NCBI GenBank assembly: GCA_933228675.1
Contig: OW121741.1
Coordinates: 118,146,069 to 118,210,068, forward strand
Length of the DNA stretch: 64,000 nt
Source: Stomorhina lunata
Lineage: Eukaryota > Arthropoda > Insecta > Diptera > Rhiniidae
Reading direction: 5' to 3'
Part shown: piece by piece, positions 26,200-39,049 of the stretch
Position numbering within the stretch: the stretch's first letter is position 1
Layout of the letters: each line of letters starts with the position of its first letter
The notes under the pieces: model-generated
The model's database searches: none
Seen by the model: only the letters and a program-made list of their open reading frames with translations
What the model was told of the DNA's origin: nothing
Translations under genes and position numbers: made by a program

Positions 26200-28310
26200 G
26201 ATTTCTTACAAAAGCGAATTTTTGAAAAATTTCTTATAAAAAGTAAATTTTTGAAAAATTTCCTATTAAAAGTCAATTTTTAAAAAATTCCTATAAAAAG
26301 TCAATTTTTGAAAAATTTCGTATAAGAAGTCAATTTTTGAAAAATTTCCTATAAAAAGTCAATTTTTTTAAAAATTCCTATAAAAAGTGTCATTTTTGAA
26401 AAATTTCCTATAAAAAAAAAGTAAATTTTTGAAAAATTTCCTATAAAAAAAGGCACTTTTTGAAAAATTTCCTATATAAAGTAAATTTTTGAAAAAAAAT
26501 TCCTATAAAAAGTCAATTTTTGAAAAATTTCCTGTAAAAAATAAAATAAAAATAAAAAATTTCCTATGAAAAAACTAAATTTTTGAAAAATTTCGTTACA
26601 ATTTTTGAAAAATTTCTTAAAAAAAGGTAACTTTTTTTAAAATTTTCTTCAAAATGTAAATTTTTTAAAAATTTCCTACAAAAAGTCAATTTTTTTAAAA
26701 TTTCCTATACAAAGTCAATTTTTTGAAACATTTCTTATAAAAAGTCAATTTTTGAAAAATTTTCTTTAAAAAGTAAATTTTTGAAAAATTTCCTATAAAA
26801 AGTCAATATTTGCAAAAATTTCCTATAAAAGGTCAATTTTTGATAAATGTCCTATTATAGTCAGTTTTCACAAATTTTCTATAAAAAGTAAATTTTTGAA
26901 AAATTTCCTAAAAAGTAAATTTTTTAAAAATTTCCTATAAAATGTAAGTTTTTGAAAAATTTCCTATAAAATGTAAATTTTTTAAAAATTTTCTATAAAA
27001 AGTCAGTTTTTGAAAAATTTTCTAAAAAAAGTCAAATTTTAAAATATATCCTATAAAAAGTAAATTTTCGGAAAATTTTCTATAAAAAATCAATTTTTGA
27101 AAAATTTCCTATAAAAGTCAATTTTTGAAAAATTTCCTATAAAATGAAATTTTTTTTTAAATTTCCAATAAAAAGTAAATTTTGAAAAATTTCCCATAAA
27201 AAGTAAATTTTTGAAAAATTTCCCATGAAGAGTAAATTTTTGAAAAATTTGCTATAAAAAGTCAGTTTATGAAAAATTTCCTTCAAAAAGTAAATTTTTG
27301 AAAAATTTCCTATAAAAAGTCAATTTTGGCAAAAATATCCTATAAAAGTCAATTTATGAAAAACTTCCTTTAAAAACACAATTTTTGAAAAATTTACTTT
27401 CAAAAAGTAAATTTTTGAAAAATTTCCTATAAAAAGTAAATTTTAGAAAAATTTCTTTAAAAAGTCAGTTTTTGAAAAAATAGCTATAAAAAGTCAATTA
27501 TTGAAGAATTTCCTTTAAAAAGTCAATTATTGAAGAATTTCCTTTAAAAAGTCAATTTTTGAAAAAATTTCCTATAAAAAGTCAATTTTTGAAAAATTTC
27601 CTATAAAAATTCAATTTTTGAAAAATTTCCTATAAAAAGTCAATTTTTGAAAAATTTCCTATAAAAAGTAAATTTTTGAAAAATTTCCTATAAAAAGTAA
27701 ATTTTTGAAAAATTTCAATTAAAGGTCAATTTTTGGCAAATATTCATATAAAAAGTCAATTTTTGAAAAATTTCCTATAAAAAGTTAATTTTTAAAAACT
27801 TTCCTATAAAAAACAAATTTTTGAAAAATTTCCTTTAAATAAGTAAATTTTTGAAAAATTTCCTATAAAAAGTCAATTTTTGAAAAATTTCCTATAAAAA
27901 TTCAATTTTTGAAAAATTTCCTATAAAAATTCAATTTTTGAAAAATTTCCTATAAAAAGTCAATTTTTGAAAAATTTCCTATAAAAAGTCAATTTTTGAA
28001 AAAATTTTCTATAAAAATTCAATTTTTGAAAAATTTCTTATAAAAAGACAATTTAAAAAAAAAATCCCTATAAAAAGTAAATTTTTGAAAAATTTCCTTT
28101 TAAAAAGTAAATTTTTGAAAAATTTCCTTTTAAAAAGTAATTGAAAAATTTCCTATAAAAATTTAATTTTTAAAAATTTCCTTTAATATGTAAATTTTTG
28201 AAAAATTTCCTATAAAAAGTCAATTTTTGAATAATTTCCTATAAAAAATCAATTTTTGAAAAATTGCGTATAAAAAGGTAATTTTTTGATAAATTTCCTA
28301 AAAAAAATGA
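26200..28310. repeat. GAAAAATTTCCT minisatellite, block 2
   Basis: About 2.1 kb of units near 29-30 bases with the core TTTTTGAAAAATTTCCTATA and a link aaaaagtcaa or aaaaagtaaa. It is the same family as block 1 but with 'cctata' rather than 'ccttta' dominant, indicating independent local amplification. No coding content. Confidence 0.87.
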
Positions 28311-29290
28311 AATTTTAGATATGGATACTCAAATTTGGGATATGGATGTTTAAATTGTTAAAAAATTTGGGATACGGACCCTTTTTTCGGATATATCCCC
28401 ACTTTCGGTACTAAATTGCTAAAAAAAGTCGGAACATAATTTAAAATTTTTTGTTTTATACTTTAGATAGTTTTAATAGATTTTAATACTGATCCTCAAT
28501 TGGCATCAAATTTGCTATATAAACCCACTTTTTAAAAGAATCGAACTCAAATTTGAGATATAGAGCAATTTTATATCAAATTCGGGATACAATTACATAG
28601 TATCAAAACTTGAGATATAGACCTTCCTATTGTTTTAAACTTGCGATATAGATACTTAAGTTGTAAAATATTTTGATACTGATCATCAATTGGGAACAAA
28701 TTTGTTATATAATCCCACTTTTTAAAAGAAGATAATGAACTGAAATTTTGAATGTGAACCCTTTTGCATCAAATTCCGGATACAGTTGATGGTCTGTATC
28801 AAATTTAAGATATAAAATACCAGATAAGTATCAAATTCGGGTTCCAATTTCTTAATAGATGTCCAATTTGGAATATAGACCCAGTTTTTTAAGTTTTTCA
28901 TATGCATAGATATCCGATTTAAATCAAATTTGAAATTTAGACCCACAATTGGTATCAAATTTTTATGTGAATTACATAAAGTTTGAAATTTGAAATTAGT
29001 CAAGAATTGATTTTAAATTCGGTTTACAAATCCTTAATTAATATCAATTTTAATAGCAAATTTTTTAAGTTTCAGATATACATAGATATCCGATTTATAC
29101 CAAATTTGAGATATAGACCTACAATTGGTATCAAATTTTGATGTAAATTACATTAAGTTTAAAGTTAGGATTATAAGTCAAGAATTGATGTCTAACTTGG
29201 AATATAAATTCTCGATTAGTTTTAAATAGAGGTTATATATAATTCTAGTATATCCAAATGTAGGATTTAGGTACATATATCAAAATCTTG
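28311..29290. repeat. Degenerate 'gatatagaccc / tatcaaattt' repeat domain
   Basis: Phrases like ttgagatatagacc and aattggtatcaaatttg recur every 40-120 bases across the region with much divergence, including an obvious pair at about 28880-28990 and 29060-29170. Any open frame (28722-29003 minus) merely reads the repeat. Confidence 0.65.
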
Positions 29291-30885
29291 TCAATAGGGC
29301 AGCCTTCAAATTTTCTTCAATTAATTCTCAAGAAACTGCTGGTTACTCATGTTTCTCATATATAGAAATAAAAAACAATAATAATGATAATAATGATTGC
29401 TTTAATAAACATTAACATAATAATGATGTTGTTGATGTTCTTTTAAATGATAATGGTGATGGTTATGGTGGTAGTGTAAAAGAGGATAAGAAATTCACAC
29501 AACTCTTGCAGCCTCAGCCAGCCAGCAAACAGATAGACAGACAGACATACAAACAAACAAACAATACAAGGAAACGGAAGTGACAGACGTAATGACCATT
29601 ACAACTGACACTGAGTGTGTGACAGCACTTGGTTCGAGAGGAGAGCAAAAGGGGAGAAGTAAATGAAAATAGACATATGCAGAAAGGCTAGACATTCACA
29701 AACATATACATATACAAACAAACACATATGCACTCATACACTCATCTGCCATACTTTTGTATGAAATCGAAAAAAAATAAAGGAAAACTACAAGTACTCT
29801 TAAGACATGTATGAAGCCAGTAGTAACTTGTTTTATTTTTCTTTTCAAGTTAAGGCCAAATAAAAGAAAGATAAAAGGGGTTTCTTTTTGGCGCAAAGAT
29901 GTTTTATCATATAAATGTTGTTGTAGTCCTTGGTTCTGTCTAAGTGTGTGATAGTATAAGTGTAAACTGAGAATTGATAGATGAGTTATGGTCGTTTACT
30001 TTTTGTTTTTAGTTTTAATACACACACACACATACACAAAATAAATAGGAGTTAACCGGGGAAGATTTCTTGAAATACTTAGAATGAGTAGGAGTATACA
30101 TGGATGTTGTTTTTGGGGAAAAGGATATCATATCATATGAAAAAAGTTTTTGCAAAAAACTTACACACACACACATACATACATACATATAAACTTGCAT
30201 AAGAAAAAGGCAAGAAAATTTATAAGAAAATAACTCATGTGCTTCTCTGGAGATGATGTATGTGAGTATGTGTAAGTATTTGTGTGAGTTCGAGTATACA
30301 AAGTACTTGTGTATTTTTTGGTTTTAATGATGTATTTCTTTTAAGGATATATGAAGGAATACGTGTGTATGGTTTAGTTTGTTAAAATATTTGTCTGTCT
30401 GTCTTTCTTTCTATCTGTTTGTCTGTCTGTCTTTTTTAACTGTTTGTCCGTTTGGTTTTGTCTTAGTTTTTTTTTGCATTACAATATTAAATGTTTGCCT
30501 GTTCGAATGTCTGATTTCACTTCACATTTCGTTTTAGTTATTTCCATTTAGTTGGGTGTTGGAAAGATTTTAATGATGACAAAAGAAAGTATAGGGATAT
30601 TTAACGCATTGGGGTATTATTTAGAAATAATTTTCAAAATATGGTAACGAGATATAAAATATAGCATTAACTATAAAATATTTTGAGATATAGCAAGATT
30701 TAGTCTGAAATTTGAAATACAAAGACAACCATGAATAATAAAAAAAAAGATCGGAAATAAGTATGGAATTAGGGATATGAAAGGATCTACAGTAAATCTG
30801 AAATTTGAGCTCAACAACACAGCCCAAGAGGAAAAATTGTGCCTTAAATGTTATTGTAAATTTGTATATATCTTATATATGGCTC
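29291..30885. other. Non-repetitive island 7
   Basis: Unique sequence with AAT/GAT triplets near 29370-29470, AGAC/CAGA and GTCTGTCT tetranucleotide runs near 29530 and 30395-30435, and CA runs at 30020 and 30165. The many V/C/S-rich minus-strand frames are translations of these microsatellites. No gene seen. Confidence 0.5.
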
Positions 30886-31465
30886 CAATTCCTCTAACCC
30901 ACTTTTTTTGGATCAGCTCTTGTTTTCGAGATATAATATTTTTTTTAATTACGTAGTTACACGATTTTGATTAACACAACTGAAGAACAGTTTAACCTAC
31001 CTTGTAAAAGAAAAAAACCCTTAATTTAGCTGCAATATTACCTTCATGCTGTCCTAACATAATATTAACTCCACTCAGTAGTTTTCGAGATATAGTCAAA
31101 TATATGACGAAAAAGTATTTTTTTAAAAACATTTTTGGTTTTTTCAAAAAATCATAGAAAATAGAGATGAGATAATAACAAACCAATTCCTCTAACTCAT
31201 TTTTTTTGGATTAGTTCTAGTTTTCGAGATATAATATTTTTTTTAATTAGTTACACGATTTTGAATAACATAATTAAAGAACAGTTTAACCTACTTAGTA
31301 AGAAAAAAAAGACCTAAATTTATCTACAATATTGCCTTCATGCTACCCTAACATAATATTTACTCCACTCAGTAGTTTTGGAGATATAGCCGAAAATATG
31401 ACGAAAAATTAAAAAAAAAAATTTTTTTGTTTTTCAAAAATTCATAAAAATAGAGATAATAACAA
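30886..31465. repeat. Tandem pair of ~300-bp repeats
   Basis: Two direct copies, about 30886-31185 and 31186-31465. Both contain ccaattcctctaac, agttttcgagatata, gaacagtttaacctac, an 'acataatatt-actccactcagtag' segment and a gacgaaaa tail. Small insertions and deletions distinguish them. The unit contains no intact frame and the source is unknown. Confidence 0.75.
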
Positions 31466-32029
31466 ATACCACAATATTTTTCTATAGCCCTATAGGCAGA
31501 TGTGTCCTGCATAAAATCCGATATTTCTTGTTAATATGAACGCAATAGTTTTGATTTTATTATTAATTTTATGAAACTACATCATGGTTTTTGCTTGTTG
31601 TTTTGCAAACAACTTTACTTTATTTTTTGAATAAAACCCACAGTTGACAAGATATGGCTTTACAAGATTTTTGGCAAGATATTGCTAGCTTTACGCCTAA
31701 CATATTACCCGATATGACTGATAAAAAATAATAGAAAATTTGTTGTCTTTTTTATTTTTTATGAATTTTTGAAAAATGAAAAATGTTGTTTCCCTTCCAA
31801 AGTTGAGCGATATCTCCGAAACTTCTCCATCAAGTCAATGTTAATGCATCATAAAGATAATATTCTAGCCGAATTTCGGTTATTTATTTTTTCTGAATAG
31901 AATGAACCATTTATTTTTTATGAATCGCGACACTACGAAGTTTTATTAAAAGTAGTTAAAAAAAAATAATATCTCGAAAACTAGAGCAGATACTAATTAG
32001 TAATTTATCTGTTATTTTGGATATAAAAA
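31466..32029. other. Unclassified sequence between repeat blocks
   Basis: Mostly single-copy here, with phrases such as ttgacaagatatggc and cgatatctccgaaac that resemble degenerate transposon-derived fly DNA. I could not find element ends or coding frames. Confidence 0.35.
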
Positions 32030-33790
32030 CCCCTATAATAATTCTAAAATTTTTAATGAAAAAATCTGCGAATAGTCTAAAATTCGGGATTTAAATAGTA
32101 AATTCAAATAAAAAACCACTATTTAGAAATAAAATTATAACAAAAGTTCTTACTTAGAAAATGTAATAACTTCAAAAATCGCAAATAGGCGCAGAAAAGT
32201 ATTATTTTGTATTAATAAAAACATCTTTGGAAAATATACCTGAGAATGTAACAGTGGGATAAGACAGAATTTTTCTCTAGTTTTTCTTGAAAATAGTAGT
32301 AAAATAGTAAAGAAACACGATTTAAAAAAAAATTATAACCAAAGTTCTTACTTAGAAAATGTAATAACTTGAAAAATCGCAAATAGGCGCAGTAAAATAT
32401 TATTTTATATAAATAAAAACCCCTTTGGAAAATATATCTGCGAATATTACAGTGGGATACAACAGGATTTTTCTTCTTGTTTTTCTTGAAAATTTAAATT
32501 TTTCAGAAAAAATTTTTTTTTGGTAAAATTTTTTTTAATAAAAAAAGCAATAACTTCAAGATTTTCAGTTGGGTACATAAAACGACCCACGATATGTCTT
32601 GATTTTGATGTATATATATCCCACGATTTATATTGAGTTTGATATATATTAGATCCCATTTGTTTTAAGTTTGATATATATAAACCCCCCCAAGATCTGT
32701 CTTGTATTTGATATATATCTGTGGCTTGGTGCTAAAAGGTCCAATGTCAAAAAAAAGTAGTTTTGAGAATATTTGATTTAAAGTTTTTATTTTCCCATCA
32801 AAATCCTTATAAATCTGTTCTGAGTTAAATTAGAGATTAGCTGTTAGACCCAAAAAAAAAGAGGGTAAAGAAGGTGATCTTATGCAATGATTAACTCAAA
32901 ACAGCAAAAATTTGACATTGGCCCTTTTAGCACCAAGCCACAGATATATGGTCTATATATATATAAACCCACGGTATGTCTTGAATTTTATATATTATAT
33001 ATACACAAACGATTTAACTTGTCTTGAGTTTGATTTAGATTTGATATATAAAGACCCAAGGCAAAATATCGACAAAAACTATTTGTCTTGAGTTTGAAGC
33101 ATTTAAATTTTCATGATTTTCCTTGAGTTTGTTATAAAGAAACCCCCATAATTTGTCTTGTATCTTGTGCCTAATAACCCCTTCGATTTGTCTTTGGTTT
33201 ATAGGAAGTCTGCAATAATGTTCCATTATTTGTCCAAAGTTTTAGTACAAAGGAACTCATGGAATATGTAAAAAAGTTCTTGCTAAAAAAGTGCAATAAA
33301 CTAAAAAACCGCAACTAGTCGCAGAAAAAGTTTTATTTGTAGTATGCTAAATAATTTCGGGAATAGAACCTAGAAATATTACAGTGGGATTTAAAAGGAT
33401 CTCTTTCCTCGCTTAACACAAAAATTTACATTCTTCTTAACAATTATATGGAAAAGCTTTTACTTAAAAATTATATAACTTAAAAAATTGCAACTAGGCG
33501 CAGGAAAGCTTTTTTTATGTTAAAATAGACAACTCTGGAAATCAGATTCATTAATATTTTGGCGGTATAAAAAAGGATCTTTCTTGCCACTTCACCCAAA
33601 GTTTTATATTTTTCCAACGAAATCTTGTTTTTTTGTTTTTTTTATAAAAAAAATATCTTCAAGAAAAAATAAAATAACTTAAGAAATTGCACCTAATTGC
33701 AGTAACAATTTCATTTGCTTTAATAAATGGACCTTTAAAAATTAGATTTAAGAATATCTTAGCCAAATATTAAAGACCTCCCCGCTCCCC
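32030..33790. repeat. 'ggcgcag / acagtgggat' repeat domain with interspersed gatata units
   Basis: Copies of a roughly 190-base unit (aaaatcgcaaataggcgcag, then ggaaaatatacctg and acagtgggat) start near 32150, 32345, 33280 and 33470. Between them, 32560-33240 holds short degenerate units around 'cttgagtttgatatata'. A CTGTGGCTTGG MITE is inserted at 32719-32943. No coding potential. Confidence 0.7.
32719..32943. mobile_element. CTGTGGCTTGG-ended MITE, copy 2
   Basis: 225 bases with long terminal inverted repeats (CTGTGGCTTGGTGCTAA inward to ccaatgtcaaa; the right end is the complement). It shares 'ctgagttaaattagagatta' type interior with the copy at 14703. It sits inside an (AT)n stretch, so the exact duplication cannot be told. 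Confidence 0.85.
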
Positions 33791-35150
33791 AAAGGATTAA
33801 TTGCATATTTATATTGTTGTCATTTATATACCTTCCATAAGTACATATTTTGCTGTTTGCCGGTTAAAACATTAAAATCTTTTCTTTCTAACTTTTTTTT
33901 CTTCATCTCCATCATCATCACCATCAGCATCATCTTCATCTTCTGCTGTTTGGCTACACACAACGACTGGCCCTCAAGCTTTTCCTTAAACAAAAAACAC
34001 ACTTTCCTCTGAAGCCATATGTGTGAGTATGTGTGTGTGTGTGTAAAAAATAAGTTTTGTAAAATTTTTCTCATCCTCACATCCTTTTTGGCACATGTGT
34101 TAGTTGTTGCTGTTGCTCTTGTCCATATTTGTGCAAGTGTATTTGAATAGTTTGTTGTTCTTATTGTTTTTATGATAAGAACTCTGGTTCACTGGCTCTC
34201 CTTTTTCCAGTTACTTGTAATTGTATATGAATGTGTGTGTGTGTGTGTGTGAGTGTGTGCTTGGGTATTTGTGTAATACATCAATTGCAAAAACTTATCC
34301 TTTTTATAACATCTTTTCGACAAAACTTTCTTTTACTTATTTTATTTATTTATATATGTTTGTATATTTTAAAACTTTTATACATTCATACATTCTATTA
34401 CACGTTTCTTGTTTTCTTACACTCACATTCATACTTCATCTTTGGGGTTTTCTTCTTGTTACTTTTTTCCTATTTTATTTTTCCTTGTGTATCTTATGTT
34501 TTGTTACTTTCTTGTTGTTTTTGTTGCTGCTACTGCTGTTGATGAAACGTGTACGAAGGTTTTTTGTATCCTTTTTTTTGGGTTAAGTTAAGAAAAATAT
34601 GGGACAAACTGAGAAGGATATTTGTTGGATATTTAACATATTTTTTTTTAAGATTTTAAGGCGGAAGAGTCTTATTAAGAAACATCCAAGGTAACACTTC
34701 TTTTAGCCTTTATCTTTGACTTTAAACTCAACTAAAATCTTGGTAATAAGTCTTAGATATTTAGATTTGGTACAAGGATTTTATTAAATCTATGTAGTTG
34801 TTTGAGTCCTTATAGTCCTTTTGAAGGCTTTTCTTTAATTTTTTAAATTTTCTTTTCTTTAGCCTTAAATGACTTTTCTGTTAGACCTCGTAAATACTTT
34901 TACATTTAATGATATTGTAAGTTTTCTATGAGTTATATACTAGAGAATGTCCTTAACCGTTACACTAACAAACATACATACATTTCTATATATATTAATA
35001 TAAAACGTATAAGACATACATCATTGAAACATGTTAAATATTATACAATTGTTTCTTGGGCATGTGTATGTACTTACACACCAGACATACACAGTCACAT
35101 AACTATAAAGCACAGTGTCTTAATTTTGTAAAATTTAAAAAAAGTTAAAA
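33791..35150. other. Non-repetitive island 8
   Basis: Unique sequence with CAT/ATC triplets (33900-33940) and TG runs at 34028-34042 and 34228-34250. Three overlapping plus-strand frames at 34221-34591 are rich in F, L, V and C because of TTT/TGT composition, and I do not regard them as genes. Confidence 0.45.
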
Positions 35151-36965
35151 TTTTTTAAAAAAATAAAATTTTTTTTTTGTGTTAAAATTTTTGAAAAACT
35201 TTAAACATTGCAGTTGGTTGCATTTAAAGTTTTACTTTTATTAAAGTAGAGACCTTTTGAAAGAGTATTTGCGAATATTTTCGCTATATATGTAAGGATT
35301 TTTCATTAACTGTAAAAGAAAATTTTGATTTTTCAAAAAAAAAAATAATTTTTTGTAACAAATGTTCTGACTACAAAAATGCTATAACTTAAAAAGTCGC
35401 TTATGGGCGCAGTAAAATTTTAATTTGTATTATTAAAAACATCCTTGGAAAATATAACTGAAAATTTTACAAAGGGATACCATAGGATTTTAGTAGCGGA
35501 TATCTTGAAAATTTTAATTAAAAAAAAAATTTGGTATAAATATTCTTAATGAAAAAATGCAATAATTTCGAGAATTGCAGTTAGAAGCAAGTAAGTTTAA
35601 TTCTCACTAATATGAACACCTTTAGTAATCAGATTCTGGAAGATTTCATCGATATATAGTCGGGTCTTTGAAGCAGCCTCTCACAAATATTGAGTTTAAA
35701 AAAAGTAAAAAAAAACTGGATATTTTTTTTTCTAAAATAAATATTAATAATAAAAAAAGGCAATCATTTTAAGAATTGCAGTTAGAAGCAAAAAGAGCTT
35801 AATTATGTTTAATAACATCATCTTTATGAATCAAAGGCTTGATAATTTCAGTGATATATAGTAGGATCTTTTTAACAGCCTCTCACAAACATGGAGTTTA
35901 AAAAAAAAATGTTTAAATCTTATACTTTAAGGGACTTTTTTTGTATAAATATTCTTAATGAAAAAATGCACTAGCTTCGAGAATTGCAGTTAAATGCAAC
36001 TATGTTTAACACTCATTAATAACATCATCTTTATAAATCAGATTCTAGAAGATTTCATCGATATATAGTCAGGTCTTTGTAGCAGCCTCTCACGAATATT
36101 GGGTTTAAAAAAAGTTAAAAAAAGCTGGATATTTTTTTCTAAAATAAATATTAATAATGAAAAAAGGCAATCATTTTAAAAATTGCAGTTAGAAGCAAAA
36201 AAGTCTTAATTCTGTTTAATAACATCATTATTATGAATCAAAGTCTAGAAGATTTCAGTGATACATAGTAGGATCTTTTTAGCAGCCTCTGTCAAATATT
36301 GAGGTTTAATTTTTTTAAACCTATATTTTAAGGGACCTTTTACCTTGGTATAAATATTCTTAATGAAAAAATGCAATAATTTCGAGAATTGCAGTTAGAA
36401 GCAAATAAGTTTTATTATCATTAATAATAACATCTTTATAAATCAGAGTCTAGAAGATAAGAGTGATATATAGTCAGGTCTTTTTAGCAGCTTCTCTCAA
36501 ATATCAAGGTTTGAAAAAAAAAAATAAAAATCTGGATATTTTTTTCTAAAATTAATATTCCTAATAAAAAAAGGCAATCATTTTAAGAAATGCAGTTAGA
36601 AGCAAAAGTAGTTTAATTCTTTTGAATAACAACATCTTTATGAATCAAATTCTAGAAGATTATAGTGATATATAGTCGGGTATTTTAAGCAGCCTCTCTC
36701 AAATATTGAGGTTTTATAAAAAATAAAAAAAGCTGGATATTTTTTTCTAAAATAAATGTTCTTAATGAAAAAATCCAATAATTTTGAAAATTGCAGTTAG
36801 AAGCAAAAAGGGTTAAATGCTTTTCAATAACATCATCTTTATAAATCAAAGTCTAGAAAATTACAGTGATATATAGCGGGGTCTTTTAAGCAGCCTCTCT
36901 TAAATATTGAGGTTTTTAAAAAAATTAAAAAAAAACTGTAATATTTTTTGTTTTTTTTTTAAATC
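35151..36965. repeat. ~200-bp tandem array ('gcagttagaagcaa' family)
   Basis: Seven copies marked by attgcagttagaagcaa at about 35574, 35775, 35983, 36182, 36388, 36589 and 36790, spacing 199-208. Each unit continues through an 'aacatcatctttatgaatca' type segment, gatatatagtcgggtc and agcagcctctc. The left end (35380-35500) carries the 'ggcgcag' unit of the 32-33.8 kb domain, so both are branches of one family. Confidence 0.85.
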
Positions 36966-37928
36966 TTTATATTTTAAGGGACTTGTAAACGATAATTTTA
37001 AGTCTTCAATTTCAAACCGCCTCTCGCAGCACTGTGCTTCCTTAACAAATACAATTACAATAAGTTTTACATTTGTATAAGTTTAATATAAAATAAGTAA
37101 AATAGTAGAGTATTGGAAATTTTTGTATAAGTTTTCTTGGTTAGTTTCAACTACTTTATACTTGTATGTATATAATGATAAATATAAGGTCCTGTATATA
37201 TAAATATAAACGATTTATCCTTTATTTTTCATACCAACATATTTTCAACTTTATATTTTAGTACAAGTTAATATTATTTTGTTGTTATCTTGTATTGTAT
37301 TGTTTTATTTCATTTTTATTTTGTTTCAACTATTTTATCTACTAAAAGCGTAACTTGTATTAAAAAAGGAGGAAGGTTGTCAGTTGGTTGAAGGAGTAGT
37401 AGTAGTAGTAGGTGGTGGTCTTATAAAATGGAAGGCTGGCTAGGTAGGAGGATAAGGAGTCCTTTTTATGAACAACACATGTGTTGGACTGAAGTTTTAA
37501 GAACGGTATGATGATGATGATGTTTTTGGCTAGTTTTTTTCTTTTTGAGCTCTTGAAGTACTAGAATTTAGATTTATATCCTTTTTGCACAGGATACTTT
37601 TTAACATTAATAATGGGAAACATGTTTTCGGGGTTTACTACTACTTTATGAAAATATATGTTTGTGTATGTGTATGTAGTGAATGTGTGTTGAAGATATT
37701 ATTGTTAAGAAAAAGGGTGAGTTTTAATTTTAAGTCATTAAAATGTTAAATTTATTTTGAGAAAATTTTAATATAAGTTTAGAGATATATAGGAAAGTTA
37801 CTGTGAAATTAATTGGTTATACAAGAAATTAATTGGATTTTTTTTTGTAATACTAAAACAAATTGATCAAAAGTTATAATATTATAAAAATTATTCGAAA
37901 TCCTTAAGAAAAGATTTTAAAATATTTG
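36966..37928. other. Non-repetitive island 9
   Basis: Unique sequence with a GTA/GGT triplet run at 37396-37418, GAT triplets near 37510 and TG-rich sequence near 37660. No gene, RNA gene or element ends found. Confidence 0.45.
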
Positions 37929-38039
37929 CCCTCTAATTCATAAACCAATTATAAAATTACTAAAGGCTTATTGTGGGAACTAAGAAAATTTGAATTATAA
38001 GCTTGTCATAGTTCGATTTTCAGTTTTTAAATTAGGAGG
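37929..38039. mobile_element. CCCC-TAATTCATAAA MITE, copy 2
   Basis: 111 bases, opening ccctctaattcataaaccaa and closing aaattaggagg. The interior shares 'ttataagcttgtcatag' with the copy at 16971. The ends are more decayed and the flanking duplication is uncertain (tttg against ttta). Confidence 0.65.
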
Positions 38040-38870
38040 TTTATTTTTATTACAAAATGCCTAAAAATAGGCAGCACTATTATAATTTATATATTTATGT
38101 CAGCTCATTATATGGTATTGGTCGTTGAAATTACTTTTAACCAAAAGGGTACCAAATACTAAAGTAGTTTTTATTTCAAAATGCCTTAAAGTAGGCAGCA
38201 CTTTTATAATTTATATTTGTCGCCAGAATATATAATATCAATCGTTTCAAACAACTTTTTTTAATATTTTGAATTTCAAACTTATGACTTTTAATCAAAA
38301 CTGTACCTAATACTGGAGTATTTTTCATTTCAAAACGCCTTAAAATAGGCAGCACTTTTAAAATTTGTTTACCCTCATCATCGTGTCATCATTGATTGTT
38401 TCTAAATACAAACTGGGGCGATTTTAGTCCAATTCCAACGTTTGGTATTATTAAAACTCAAATATTTTTAATTCCAAAAAACCTGAAAACAGGCAGCACT
38501 TTTTAAATTTATAAGCCCTCACCATCAACGGCGGGACTGCTCGCTTTAAAATAATTCCTGATGCGATTTAGAAGTATCCGAAAGTTTAAAGGTTAGTTAA
38601 TACTAAAGTTTTTGTTTATTCCAAAATGCCTGAAAATAGGCAGTACTTTTTTAATTTATAAGCCCCCACCAATTTCGCTGGTTAAGTTTACTTCTAAATA
38701 ATTCCTGACTCGATTTAGAAGTATATGCCAGTTTAACGATTAGTTAATACTTAAGTTTTTAATTCCAAAAAGCCAGAAAATAGGCAACACTTTTAGAAAT
38801 TTGATCATAGGTTATCTCGATCGTTTTTAGCACTTTCTAGAACGATTTAAAATATTCAGTCGGCCCCACG
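38040..38870 (+). repeat. CCTAAAAATAGGCAGCAC repeat array, forward orientation
   Basis: Six units of about 120-155 bases, each with a small hairpin-capable core (TGCCTAAAAATAGGCA) followed by gcactttt and 'aatttata'. Cores lie near 38058, 38182, 38336, 38481, 38626 and 38766. The same core in reverse orientation fills 47180-49080. Confidence 0.85.
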
Positions 38871-39049
38871 ATTAAACTCACAGTATAAAAGTTCTATATG
38901 AATAAGTTTTGCTAAGTTTTGGAAGAATAAGTATAATATAAAAATCGGTATATAGTATTTCTCTGATATAAACCCAAATCCTTAATTTACTTCATTTTCC
39001 TAATTCCTGAAAAATTTGTCAATTTGACTCAATGGTTGGAGTATCATAA

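Noticed and set aside
29495..30200. Minus-strand frames with serine, valine and cysteine runs
   Set aside because: They read AGAC/CAGA and CA microsatellites in reverse.
30886..32030. Decayed retrotransposon
   Set aside because: Phrases look transposon-like, but I found no terminal repeats, tail or protein motif to support a class.
34221..34591. Overlapping 60-121 codon frames rich in F, L, V and C
   Set aside because: They arise from TG microsatellite and T-rich DNA, and three frames are open together. Not coding-like.
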